From NCBI GenBank assembly GCA_900314775.1, contig OMWM01000011.1, positions 1 through 61,884 of the forward strand: DNA of 61,884 bases, given 5' to 3'. The notes under the pieces were generated by a model. The model did no database searches. It saw only the letters and a list, made by a program, of their open reading frames with translations, and had not been told where the DNA came from. Shown piece by piece: positions 26,557-34,353 of the stretch (position 1 is the stretch's first letter; each line of letters starts with the position of its first letter). The DNA is from an uncultured Eubacteriales bacterium. GTDB taxonomy: Bacteria; Bacillota; Clostridia; Lachnospirales; Lachnospiraceae. A program made the position numbers and the translations under genes.

Positions 26557-27285
26557 ATGTCAGGACATTCCAAGTTTTCAAACATCAAACACAAGAAAGA
26601 GAAAAATGATGCCGCCAAGGGCAAGATTTTTACGATCATCGGACGTGAGATTGCCATTGCCGTGAAGGAAGGCGGACCTGACCCGGATAATAACAGCAAA
26701 CTCAGAGATGTCATTGCGAAAGCAAAATCCAATAACATGCCGAATGATACCATCGAGCGCGGTATCAAGAAAGCTGCCGGCGATGTCGGCAATGTCAACT
26801 ACGAGCGCAATGTCTATGAAGGCTACGGCCCGAGCGGTGTTGCCATCATCGTGCAGACACTCACCGACAATAAGAACCGTACCGCAGCCAATGTCCGCAG
26901 TGCATTTTCCAAGGGCGGCGGATCCATCGGCACTTCCGGCTGCGTATCCTTTATGTTTGACGAGAAGGGACAGATCCTGATCGACAAGGAAGAGTGCGAT
27001 ATGGATCCGGATGATCTTATGATGATCGCACTCGATGCAGGAGCAGATGATTTCACCGAGGACGAGGACTCCTATGAAGTTCTCACCGCACCGGATGACT
27101 TCGCCGCTGTAAGAGAAGCGCTTGAGAAGGAAGGCATTCCGATGGCTTCTGCAGAGATCACCATGATTCCGCAGAACTATGTAAAGCTTACAGATGAAAC
27201 GGACATCAACAATCTGAACCGCATCCTCGATCTCCTCGATGAGGATGACGACGTACAGAATGTCTATCACAACTGGGAAGAGTAA
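26557..27285 (+). CDS. yebC: YebC/PmpR family protein
   Basis: This is a conserved cytoplasmic protein of 242 residues. In other bacteria the family acts as a DNA-binding regulator, and more recent work links members to relief of ribosome stalling at proline runs. It has the family start [22 protein letters not shown], then [18 protein letters not shown] and the acidic C-terminal domain ([12 protein letters not shown]). AGGGG precedes the ATG. It is followed 15 bases later by the recombinase-like gene. In many bacteria yebC neighbours ruvC, but that gene is not here. Confidence 0.95.
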   Translation: MSGHSKFSNIKHKKEKNDAAKGKIFTIIGREIAIAVKEGGPDPDNNSKLRDVIAKAKSNNMPNDTIERGIKKAAGDVGNVNYERNVYEGYGPSGVAIIVQTLTDNKNRTAANVRSAFSKGGGSIGTSGCVSFMFDEKGQILIDKEECDMDPDDLMMIALDAGADDFTEDEDSYEVLTAPDDFAAVREALEKEGIPMASAEITMIPQNYVKLTDETDINNLNRILDLLDEDDDVQNVYHNWEE

Positions 27286-27300
27286 TCAGCAGAAGGACGT

Positions 27301-28074
27301 ATGGAGGATTATTTATCCGATTACAGGGGTTATCTGAAATACACCAGAAAATCTTCGGAGAATACGATTCAGTCCTACCTTCGGGATATCCGGCATTTCA
27401 CGCATTTTCTCGAGGGCAGCGGCATAGACAGCTATGCGCAGGCAGATACCAAAGTCCTGCATGCCTACCGGCAGGAACTGTGCAGCCATGGTTTTTCGAC
27501 GGCGACCATCGCCCGCAGCATTGCTTCTCTGAAAAGTTTTTACGGATACCTTTCCCTTTACAAGGGCATTCATGTAAACGTGATCAGCTGTCTGATACCG
27601 CCTAAGGTCGAGAAGAAGCCGCTGCGCGTGCTGACAGTTGATGAGGTGAAGCGTCTCATGCAGCAGGCTTCCGGATCGGATTTCAAGCAGATCCGCGACC
27701 GGGCAATGATGGAGCTTCTGTACGCAACCGGTATCCGGGTCAGCGAGATCATCCGCCTTCAGGTTGATGACATCAATCTGAAGTCCGGCTATATCCGCTG
27801 CCGCGGACGAGGACGCGATCGGATCATTCCGATCGGGAAGACGGCCAGACAGAGTCTGAGACATTATATTGAAGATGCCAGACCGTCCATGATCAGCGAT
27901 CCGCAGTCGTCCATACTATTTGTCAACTACATGGGAAAACCGATGAGCCGGCAGGGATTCTGGAAGAATCTCAAACATTACGCAGAAGAGGCCGGTATTG
28001 AAACAGAGATTACGCCGCATACACTGCGTCATTCCTTTGCGGCTCATATGAAAGAATCAGGAGAACTATTATGA
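27301..28074 (+). pseudogene. XerC/XerD-like tyrosine recombinase, C-terminally truncated
   Basis: This is a tyrosine recombinase of 257 residues, where XerD proteins have about 295. The SAM-like N-terminal domain (1-85) and most of the catalytic domain are present: ATGIRVSEI with the first Arg, and TPHTLRHSF with the HxxR pair. The protein stops at HMKESGELL, before the helix with the GH motif and the nucleophile Tyr, so it cannot perform the strand exchange known for the family. The usual active-site lysine (GKGxK) is replaced (RCRGRGRDR). The stop codon overlaps the aroG-like start (ATGA), and the new gene's AGGAGAA sits in its tail. This points to a deletion that joined the two genes, unless it is a join in assembly. 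Confidence 0.8.
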
Positions 28075-29105
28075 GTTTCAGCCTTACCAAAAAGCTCCCG
28101 ACACCGGCGGAGATCAAGGAGCTCTATCCTGTATCCCCGGAACTGTCGAAGCTCAAGGAGAAGCTTGACACAGAGCTGACGGATATCATTTCCGGCAGGT
28201 CTGATAAATTCATGGTCATCATCGGTCCATGTTCGGCCGACAATGCGGATGCGGTTTATGAATACATAAGCCGCCTGAAGAGAGTGCAGGAGAAGGTGGC
28301 CGACCGTCTTGTGCTTGTGCCGCGTATTTACACGAACAAGCCGCGTACAACGGGAATGGGCTACAAGGGCATGCTGCATCAGCCGGACCCGGAGAAAGCG
28401 CCGGATCTTCTTCACGGTATTATCGCAATCCGCAAGGTGCACATGCACGCACTGAAGACATTTGAGATGCCGATTGCCGATGAGATGCTGTATCCGGAGA
28501 ATTTCCGCTATCTGTCCGATGTGCTTTCCTATGTTGCCGTTGGAGCCAGATCGGTGGAAGATCAGCAGCACAGACTCGTTGCCAGCGGCATCGACGTTGC
28601 CACAGGCATGAAGAATCCGACAAGCGGTGATTTCTCCGTCATGCTGAATTCAATCACGGCTGCCCAGCACGGCCACAATTTCATTTACCGGGGCTGGGAT
28701 ACCACGACCAGCGGCAATCCATACGCACATGCGATTCTGCGCGGCGCTGTCAACAAGCATGGGCAGAGCCAGCCGAATTATCATTATGAAGATCTTAAGC
28801 TTCTTTATAACATGTATATGGAGAAGAATCTTAAAAATCCGGCCTGCATCGTGGACTGCAACCATTCCAATTCCAACAAACAGTATATGGAGCAGATCCG
28901 CATTACGCAGGAAGTCATGCACAGCCGGAAACATTCCAGGGAGATTCATGACCTGATCAAAGGTCTGATGATCGAAAGCTATCTTGTGGAGGGCAATCAG
29001 CCTGTCGGCGCGGAACATCACGTCTACGGCAAATCCATCACGGATCCGTGCCTTGGCTGGGAAGATTCCGAGCGACTGATCTACGAGATCGCAGAGAAGG
29101 CCTGA
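28071..29105 (+). CDS. 3-deoxy-7-phosphoheptulonate synthase (DAHP synthase, AroFGH type)
   Basis: This first enzyme of the shikimate pathway condenses PEP and erythrose 4-phosphate. It has 344 residues, full-length type I-alpha. Conserved blocks are IIGPCSADNADAV, PRIYTNKPRTTGMGYKG (PEP/metal site), GARSVEDQQHRLVASG, and VDCNHSNSNK near residue 265. Feedback specificity (Phe, Tyr or Trp) cannot be read. It begins inside the stop of the recombinase remnant with AGGAGAA in front, so it now depends on the upstream yebC-xer transcription or an internal promoter I do not see. A terminator follows. Confidence 0.94.
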   Translation: MSFSLTKKLPTPAEIKELYPVSPELSKLKEKLDTELTDIISGRSDKFMVIIGPCSADNADAVYEYISRLKRVQEKVADRLVLVPRIYTNKPRTTGMGYKGMLHQPDPEKAPDLLHGIIAIRKVHMHALKTFEMPIADEMLYPENFRYLSDVLSYVAVGARSVEDQQHRLVASGIDVATGMKNPTSGDFSVMLNSITAAQHGHNFIYRGWDTTTSGNPYAHAILRGAVNKHGQSQPNYHYEDLKLLYNMYMEKNLKNPACIVDCNHSNSNKQYMEQIRITQEVMHSRKHSREIHDLIKGLMIESYLVEGNQPVGAEHHVYGKSITDPCLGWEDSERLIYEIAEKA

Positions 29106-29127
29106 GGACAATATACGGCAGAATAAT

Positions 29128-29160
29128 GGGAGAGAATACCTTGTCTCTCCCTTTCTTTTT
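29128..29160 (+). terminator. Terminator of the DAHP synthase gene
   Basis: The stem GGGAGAGA/TCTCTCCC with an eight-base loop is followed by TTTCTTTTT. Confidence 0.92.
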
Positions 29161-29186
29161 ATACATCATCTGTTTGAAAATGGATA

Positions 29187-29214
29187 TTGTTTAATCCGAA
29201 ATGAATTATATAAT
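29187..29214 (+). promoter_or_regulatory. Promoter of the lipid kinase–scpAB run
   Basis: TTGTTT (29187-29192), 16 bases, TATAAT (29209-29214). Confidence 0.6.
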
Positions 29215-29256
29215 GGACGTATATACTATCGTTTACAGTAAAAGAAGGTTGGGAAT

Positions 29257-30162
29257 ATGGTTAAAAAAATACTGCTTCTGATCAACCCGATGGCAGGCCG
29301 GCAGCGCATTATCAATGAACTGGTGAGCGTCGTCGATGAATTCACCAAGGCCGGCTATGAAACCGTCATCTATACAACACAGGGCAGCGATGGAACATCG
29401 CGTATTCTCCGGGAAGCCGAGGGAAGATTTGACACGGTGATCTGCTCGGGCGGCGACGGTACCTTTAACGAGATTCTCGGGGATACCATGACCTGGAAGA
29501 ACAGACCGAATCTCGGTTATATTCCATGCGGCACGACCAATGATTTCGCCATGGGTCTCGGCATTCCGACCGACATCATGGATGCCGTCAAAAACATCAT
29601 CGAAGGCAAACCGCACACCCTGGATACCGGAAAATTCGGCGATCACTATTTTTCCTATGTTGCCTCATTCGGCGCCTTTACCGAGACATCCTACTCGACG
29701 CCGCAGTCATTTAAGAATGCATTCGGACATGCGGCTTACATGTTCAGTGCGCTCAAAGAACTGCCGAATATGATTCCGATCAAAGTGCATCTCGAGGTCA
29801 ACGACCGCGTATACGACGACAAATTTTCGTTTGGAGCCGTAACCAATGCGCGCAGCGTGGGCGGCGTCGTACGGCTCGACCCGGAATATGTCAAATTCAA
29901 CGACGGTCTTTTTGAGGTCATGCTGGTCAGACCGCCGCAGACGCTCCTCGATCTGAGCATAATCCTGAATTCTGTCAGCACCATGAAATACGATCCGCGC
30001 CTGTTTGTATACACTCAGGCATCCGAACTCGACTTTGCAACCGAGAAGGAACTGAACTGGTCCATCGACGGCGAGAAGGTCAGCGGCGGGACATCGGTTC
30101 ATATTTCCTGTGTGCACAACGGCCTTTCTCTGATCACCAGAGACACGCCGGCTATGCTGTAA
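29257..30162 (+). CDS. YegS/DgkB-type lipid kinase
   Basis: This is a diacylglycerol-kinase-fold enzyme expected to phosphorylate diacylglycerol or a related lipid at the membrane surface. It has 301 residues. The catalytic domain shows LLINPMAG at the start, SGGDGTFNEI (GGDGT nucleotide loop) near residue 68, and GYIPCGTTNDFA, the GTxNDFA block. The C-terminal half is beta-rich with SIDGEKV, as in DgkB/YegS. It has no transmembrane segment. It leads a run of closely spaced genes (13 bases to scpA). Substrate is inferred from the family only. Confidence 0.92.
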   Translation: MVKKILLLINPMAGRQRIINELVSVVDEFTKAGYETVIYTTQGSDGTSRILREAEGRFDTVICSGGDGTFNEILGDTMTWKNRPNLGYIPCGTTNDFAMGLGIPTDIMDAVKNIIEGKPHTLDTGKFGDHYFSYVASFGAFTETSYSTPQSFKNAFGHAAYMFSALKELPNMIPIKVHLEVNDRVYDDKFSFGAVTNARSVGGVVRLDPEYVKFNDGLFEVMLVRPPQTLLDLSIILNSVSTMKYDPRLFVYTQASELDFATEKELNWSIDGEKVSGGTSVHISCVHNGLSLITRDTPAML

Positions 30163-30175
30163 GGAACGCATATTT

Positions 30176-30952
30176 ATGGAGATAACCTACAAACTGCAGG
30201 CATTTGAGGGACCGCTTGACCTGCTTCTTCATCTGATCGAGATCAATAAGATCGACATCTATGACATTCCGATTTCCGAGATCACAGACCAGTATCTGGA
30301 ATATGTACATCAGATGGAGAAGGAGGACATGGATCTGACGAGCAGTTTTCTTGTCATGGCAGGAACACTGCTGCGGATCAAATCCAAAATGCTGCTCCCG
30401 GTCACGAAAAAAGAAATCGAGGAGACTGGCGAAGATCCGCGGATGGAACTTGTCACCCGCCTTCTCGAATACAAGATGTTCAAATACATCGCACAGGAAC
30501 TGGCCGACAGGCAGGTCAGCGCCTCCCGCTATGTATACCGGAAAGCCATCCCGCCGGAGCGCCTCGGCATACGGCCGAAGCCGCCGTCACCGGACAGTCT
30601 GCTTGCACCGTATACTACGGAGGATTTCGCGCGTATTTATCAGGACGTCCTGAAACGGAAGAAAAACCGGCTGGACCCCGTCCGCAGCACGTACGGCCGT
30701 ATTGAGAGAGAGCCGGTGCGGCTGTCCGACAAGATCAATTATATAACCGGTGTCGTCCGCGAGAAGGCGCTGCGAAAGCCGATTTCCTTCCGCAGCCTGA
30801 TCAAGGCGCAGTCGACGAAAGAAGAGGTTGTCGTGACATTTCTGGCTGTGCTTGAGATGATGAAAAGTGGTATAGTAAAGGTCAGACAGGAATCCCTTTT
30901 TGACGAAATATATATGATTTCCGGAGGAACAGATGGGCGACAGGATCATTAA
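30176..30952 (+). CDS. scpA: Segregation and condensation protein A (kleisin)
   Basis: This is the kleisin subunit that bridges SMC heads in the bacterial condensin complex. It has 258 residues. The N-terminal domain shows FEGPLDLLLHLIEINKIDI and ITDQYLEY, followed by the middle helical linker (MAGTLLRIKSKMLLP). The C-terminal winged helix ends with VTFLAVLEMMKSGIVKV. It overlaps scpB by 20 bases, so translation is probably coupled. The SMC gene itself is not in this window. Confidence 0.96.
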   Translation: MEITYKLQAFEGPLDLLLHLIEINKIDIYDIPISEITDQYLEYVHQMEKEDMDLTSSFLVMAGTLLRIKSKMLLPVTKKEIEETGEDPRMELVTRLLEYKMFKYIAQELADRQVSASRYVYRKAIPPERLGIRPKPPSPDSLLAPYTTEDFARIYQDVLKRKKNRLDPVRSTYGRIEREPVRLSDKINYITGVVREKALRKPISFRSLIKAQSTKEEVVVTFLAVLEMMKSGIVKVRQESLFDEIYMISGGTDGRQDH

Positions 30953-31517
30953 TATCGAAGAAGCCAAAGCCGCCGCAGAAGCCATGCTGTTTGCCAGCGG
31001 CGATGCGGTATCGACAGAAGCTCTGGCATCCGTGCTGGACATGGACGCGCGGACAATGGAGAATCTCATGCAGGAGCTTGCGCAGCAGTACCGCAGTGAG
31101 AACCGTGGAATCCGCATCATCCGGCTCGAGGATGCCTGGCAGATGTGCACGGACCCGGCAAGATACGACTATGTTGCCGCACTTGTCCTGCAGCCGAAGA
31201 AGAGACGCCTGACCGGTGTTCAAATGGAAGTTCTGTCGATCATCGCCTACCGGCAGCCGGTTACCCGTGCGGAAATCGATCAGATCCGCGGCGTCAACTG
31301 CGACCACGCGGTCAATAAACTGCTTGAATACGGATTGATCGAAGAGGCCGGACGGATGGATGCTCCGGGAAGGCCTATACTGTTCAAAACAACAGCAGAA
31401 TTTTTCAGACATTTCGGTCTGTCTTCCAAAGACAATCTGCCCGTTGTCTCACCTGAGAAAATAGACCAGTTCAAGGAAGAGGCAAATGAGGAAGCAGACA
31501 CCGACATAACGGTCTGA
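30933..31517 (+). CDS. scpB: Segregation and condensation protein B
   Basis: This partner of ScpA stabilises the SMC-kleisin complex. It has 194 residues with two winged-helix domains. Family features are AAAEAMLFASGD, LTGVQMEVLSIIAYRQPVTR near residue 95, and EIDQIRGVNCDHAVNKLLE. A short acidic tail ends the protein. The start follows TTCCGGAGGAAC and lies inside scpA. Another gene follows after 10 bases. Confidence 0.96.
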   Translation: MGDRIINIEEAKAAAEAMLFASGDAVSTEALASVLDMDARTMENLMQELAQQYRSENRGIRIIRLEDAWQMCTDPARYDYVAALVLQPKKRRLTGVQMEVLSIIAYRQPVTRAEIDQIRGVNCDHAVNKLLEYGLIEEAGRMDAPGRPILFKTTAEFFRHFGLSSKDNLPVVSPEKIDQFKEEANEEADTDITV

Positions 31518-31527
31518 AGGAGGAACT

Positions 31528-32397
31528 ATGAGCAGACAAACCGATGTAATTGAGCTGATCAGAACTTCATACGATTCTCTCAGCAAGGGACACAAACGCA
31601 TCGCCGATTACATCATGCGCAACTACGACCGGGCCGTTACGATGACCGCCGCTGTTCTCGGAGAGACTGCCGGCGTCAGCGAATCGACGGTTGTCCGTTT
31701 TGCGACTAAGCTTGGATTCAGCGGCTATCCGCAGTTTCAGAAAGCGCTGTCCGATACCATGAAATGGAGATTTAATTCGGTGCAGCGGATATTTCTTGCC
31801 GACAACCGGCTGCAGAGCAAGGATATGGTGCATCAGATTCTGACCGACGATATTCAGAATCTCCGCCGTACAGATGACATGATCGACCGCGCCTCTTTTG
31901 ACAAGGCCGTGGACCTTCTCTGCGCCGCTGACCGGATCTACGTTGTCGGCGGCAGGAGCTGCGCGATGCTTGCTTCCTTTTTCAGCTACTATCTGAGCTA
32001 TATCAGCGACAATGTACGTCTGATCAAATCCGACAGCTTTACGGAGTCCATCGAAGACATACGCAATATCAGCTCGCAGGATGTGATCGTGGGCATCAGC
32101 TATCCGCGCTATTCGATGAAGACCGTGACGGCGCTGGAATACGCACACCGCCGCAATGCGCACATCATCGCGCTCACCGACAGCGAGCAGTCGCCGCTTA
32201 CGTCGCTGGCCGACTGCTGTATCTTCGCCAGAAGCGATATGACCTCCTTCGTGGATTCGCTGGTGGCCCCGCTCAGCGTCATCAATGCGCTGCTCGCCGC
32301 ACTCAGCATCCGCCGCAAGGACAGCGTCATCAAGACCATGGAATCTCTGGAGACGCTCTGGAGCGAGATGAACGAATACGAACACAGCGATCAGTAA
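31528..32397 (+). CDS. MurR/RpiR family transcriptional regulator
   Basis: This is a predicted sugar-phosphate-responsive regulator of 289 residues. It has an N-terminal RpiR helix-turn-helix (1-77, AAVLGETAGVSESTVVRFATKLGFSG-type motif) and a C-terminal SIS domain (about 120-250) with VGGRSCAMLASFFSYYL and VGISYPRYSMKTV, which binds phosphosugars. AAGGAGG precedes the ATG. It sits in a same-strand run with scpAB and a flavoprotein, none of which is a sugar gene, so its targets are elsewhere. Confidence 0.92.
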   Translation: MSRQTDVIELIRTSYDSLSKGHKRIADYIMRNYDRAVTMTAAVLGETAGVSESTVVRFATKLGFSGYPQFQKALSDTMKWRFNSVQRIFLADNRLQSKDMVHQILTDDIQNLRRTDDMIDRASFDKAVDLLCAADRIYVVGGRSCAMLASFFSYYLSYISDNVRLIKSDSFTESIEDIRNISSQDVIVGISYPRYSMKTVTALEYAHRRNAHIIALTDSEQSPLTSLADCCIFARSDMTSFVDSLVAPLSVINALLAALSIRRKDSVIKTMESLETLWSEMNEYEHSDQ

Positions 32398-32407
32398 GGA
32401 GAATTAT

Positions 32408-33652
32408 TTGAAAACAATTGCCGTAATCGGCGGCGGTGCCGCCGGCATGCTTGCCGCCATCAGCGCGGCGGAAAGCGGTGCCCGGGTCATTCTTCTGGAA
32501 AAGAATGAAAAGACCGGCAAAAAGCTTTATATCACGGGCAAAGGGCGCTGCAATGTCACCAATGCCTGCGACGATACACAGTTATTTCTGGAACATATCA
32601 GACACAATCCGTATTTCATGTATTCCGCCCTCTATGCTTTTACCAATCTGGATATGATGGAATACCTCGAGCGCTGCGGCCTCCGTCTCAAGGTGGAGCG
32701 GGGCCAGCGCGTTTTCCCGGCTTCGGACAAATCCTCCGATGTCATACGCACGCTGCAGGCCCAGCTTGCCGAATACGGTGTGGATGTCCGCCTGCACACG
32801 GCTGTGCGGCATCTTCTGATTGAAGACGGGCGCGCAGCAGGCGTGCGCACAGAGCGCGGCGATACCATAAAAGCCGACGCGGTCATCATTGCCTGCGGCG
32901 GCCTTTCCTATCCGTCAACCGGTTCCACCGGAGACGGGTACCGTCTGGCCGAAGAGGCAGGGCACAGCGTGACATCCCTGACGCCGTCGCTTGTCCCGCT
33001 GATTGTCCGGGAGACATACTGCAGTCAGCTGATGGGCCTTTCGCTGAAGAACGTCACGCTGACGCTGCAGGACAGCAGGAAGAAGAAATTCTATGAGGGC
33101 TTCGGCGAGATGATGTTCACCCACTTCGGCATCACCGGTCCGATCGTCCTGACTGCCAGCACCTATATACAGAAACCGCTGAAAAGCGGGCCGGTATCCG
33201 GCGCGATCAATCTGAAGCCGGCGCTGACGCCGGTGCAGCTGGATAAACGGCTGCAGCGGGATTTCGAGAAAAATATCAACCGCAATATCGGCAATTCACT
33301 CGGCGCGCTTCTGCCGGCAAGCCTGATCCCGGTTATTCTTGCGCTGTCAGAAATTGACCCGCAGAAAAAGGTACACGAAATCACGCGGCAGGAGCGGCAC
33401 CGCCTCGCCGGCTGCATACAGGGCATGCCGCTGACCGTGACGGGCACAGCCGATTTTTCACAGGCCATCATTACCCAGGGCGGTATCAATGTGAAAGAAA
33501 TCGACAGCAGCACCATGGAATCCCGGCTCGTACGGGGGCTCTATTTTGCGGGAGAAGTGCTCGACGTGGACGCTGAGACGGGCGGCTACAATCTGCAGAT
33601 CGCCTGGTCTACCGGCCGTCTTGCGGGACTGTCCGCCGCACAGGAAGAATAA
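32408..33652 (+). CDS. HI0933/YhiN family FAD-dependent oxidoreductase
   Basis: This flavoprotein of 414 residues belongs to a widely conserved family of poorly known function (BaiN-like members included). The N-terminal dinucleotide motif is IGGGAAGMLAAISAAE, followed by KTGKKLYITGKGRCNVTN, the HI0933 signature. The middle has VIIACGGLSYPSTGSTGDGY. The end has GLYFAGEVLDVDAETGGYN and WSTGRLAG closing the FAD site. The start is TTG at 32408 with AAGGAG upstream; no ATG suits the N-terminus. A cytidylate kinase gene follows after 20 bases. Confidence 0.9.
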   Translation: MKTIAVIGGGAAGMLAAISAAESGARVILLEKNEKTGKKLYITGKGRCNVTNACDDTQLFLEHIRHNPYFMYSALYAFTNLDMMEYLERCGLRLKVERGQRVFPASDKSSDVIRTLQAQLAEYGVDVRLHTAVRHLLIEDGRAAGVRTERGDTIKADAVIIACGGLSYPSTGSTGDGYRLAEEAGHSVTSLTPSLVPLIVRETYCSQLMGLSLKNVTLTLQDSRKKKFYEGFGEMMFTHFGITGPIVLTASTYIQKPLKSGPVSGAINLKPALTPVQLDKRLQRDFEKNINRNIGNSLGALLPASLIPVILALSEIDPQKKVHEITRQERHRLAGCIQGMPLTVTGTADFSQAIITQGGINVKEIDSSTMESRLVRGLYFAGEVLDVDAETGGYNLQIAWSTGRLAGLSAAQEE

Positions 33653-33672
33653 ATATACAAGAGAGGATCAAC

Positions 33673-34353
33673 ATGAGTATCAACATAGCAATCGACGGCC
33701 CGGCCGGAGCCGGAAAAAGCACGCTTGCCAGAAAACTGGCCGGCAGAATCGGTTTCATTTATGTGGACACGGGCGCGCTGTACAGAGCAATCGCCCTGTA
33801 CGTTATCAATGAAAACATCAGCCCGGAGGATGCCGGTGCCATGGAAAAGGCACTGGGCGGGATGCGCATAGAACTGAAATACATCGGCGGAAAACAGCAT
33901 GTACTGTTAAACGGAGAGGATGTCAGCGGAAAAATCCGCACCGAACAGGTCAGCGCCATGGCCAGTGTCGTTTCCTCCAGACCGGCTGTCCGCGCCCGCC
34001 TGCTGGACATCCAGCGGGACATTGCCAAAGCCGATAATGTCGTCATGGACGGCCGCGATATCGGCACAGCCGTACTGCCGGATGCCGATGTGAAAATCTA
34101 TCTGACGGCCAGCACCAGGGTGCGCGCGCAGAGAAGATATCAGCAGCTGATCGGGGCAGGAGAGAAGGCAGATCTGAGCGAGATCGAGGAAGAGATCCGC
34201 AGACGCGACGAGCGCGATATGACGCGCAAGACAGCGCCTCTGCGCAAAGCAGACGATGCCGTCCTGCTCGACACTTCCGGACAGACGCCGGACGAGAGCC
34301 TGCAGGCCCTGATCGAGATTATCAACGGGAAAATCGGACGGAAAATGGCATGA
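33673..34353 (+). CDS. cmk: Cytidylate kinase
   Basis: This kinase phosphorylates CMP and dCMP with ATP. It has 226 residues. The P-loop is IDGPAGAGKSTLARKLA at residues 6-22, followed by YVDTGALYRA, DGRDIGTAVLPDADVKIYL, and an NMP-binding insertion typical of Cmk. GAGAGGA precedes the ATG. Its stop overlaps the ispH-rpsA start (ATGA), so these are translationally coupled. The cmk-ispH-rpsA order is characteristic of Clostridia. Confidence 0.96.
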   Translation: MSINIAIDGPAGAGKSTLARKLAGRIGFIYVDTGALYRAIALYVINENISPEDAGAMEKALGGMRIELKYIGGKQHVLLNGEDVSGKIRTEQVSAMASVVSSRPAVRARLLDIQRDIAKADNVVMDGRDIGTAVLPDADVKIYLTASTRVRAQRRYQQLIGAGEKADLSEIEEEIRRRDERDMTRKTAPLRKADDAVLLDTSGQTPDESLQALIEIINGKIGRKMA

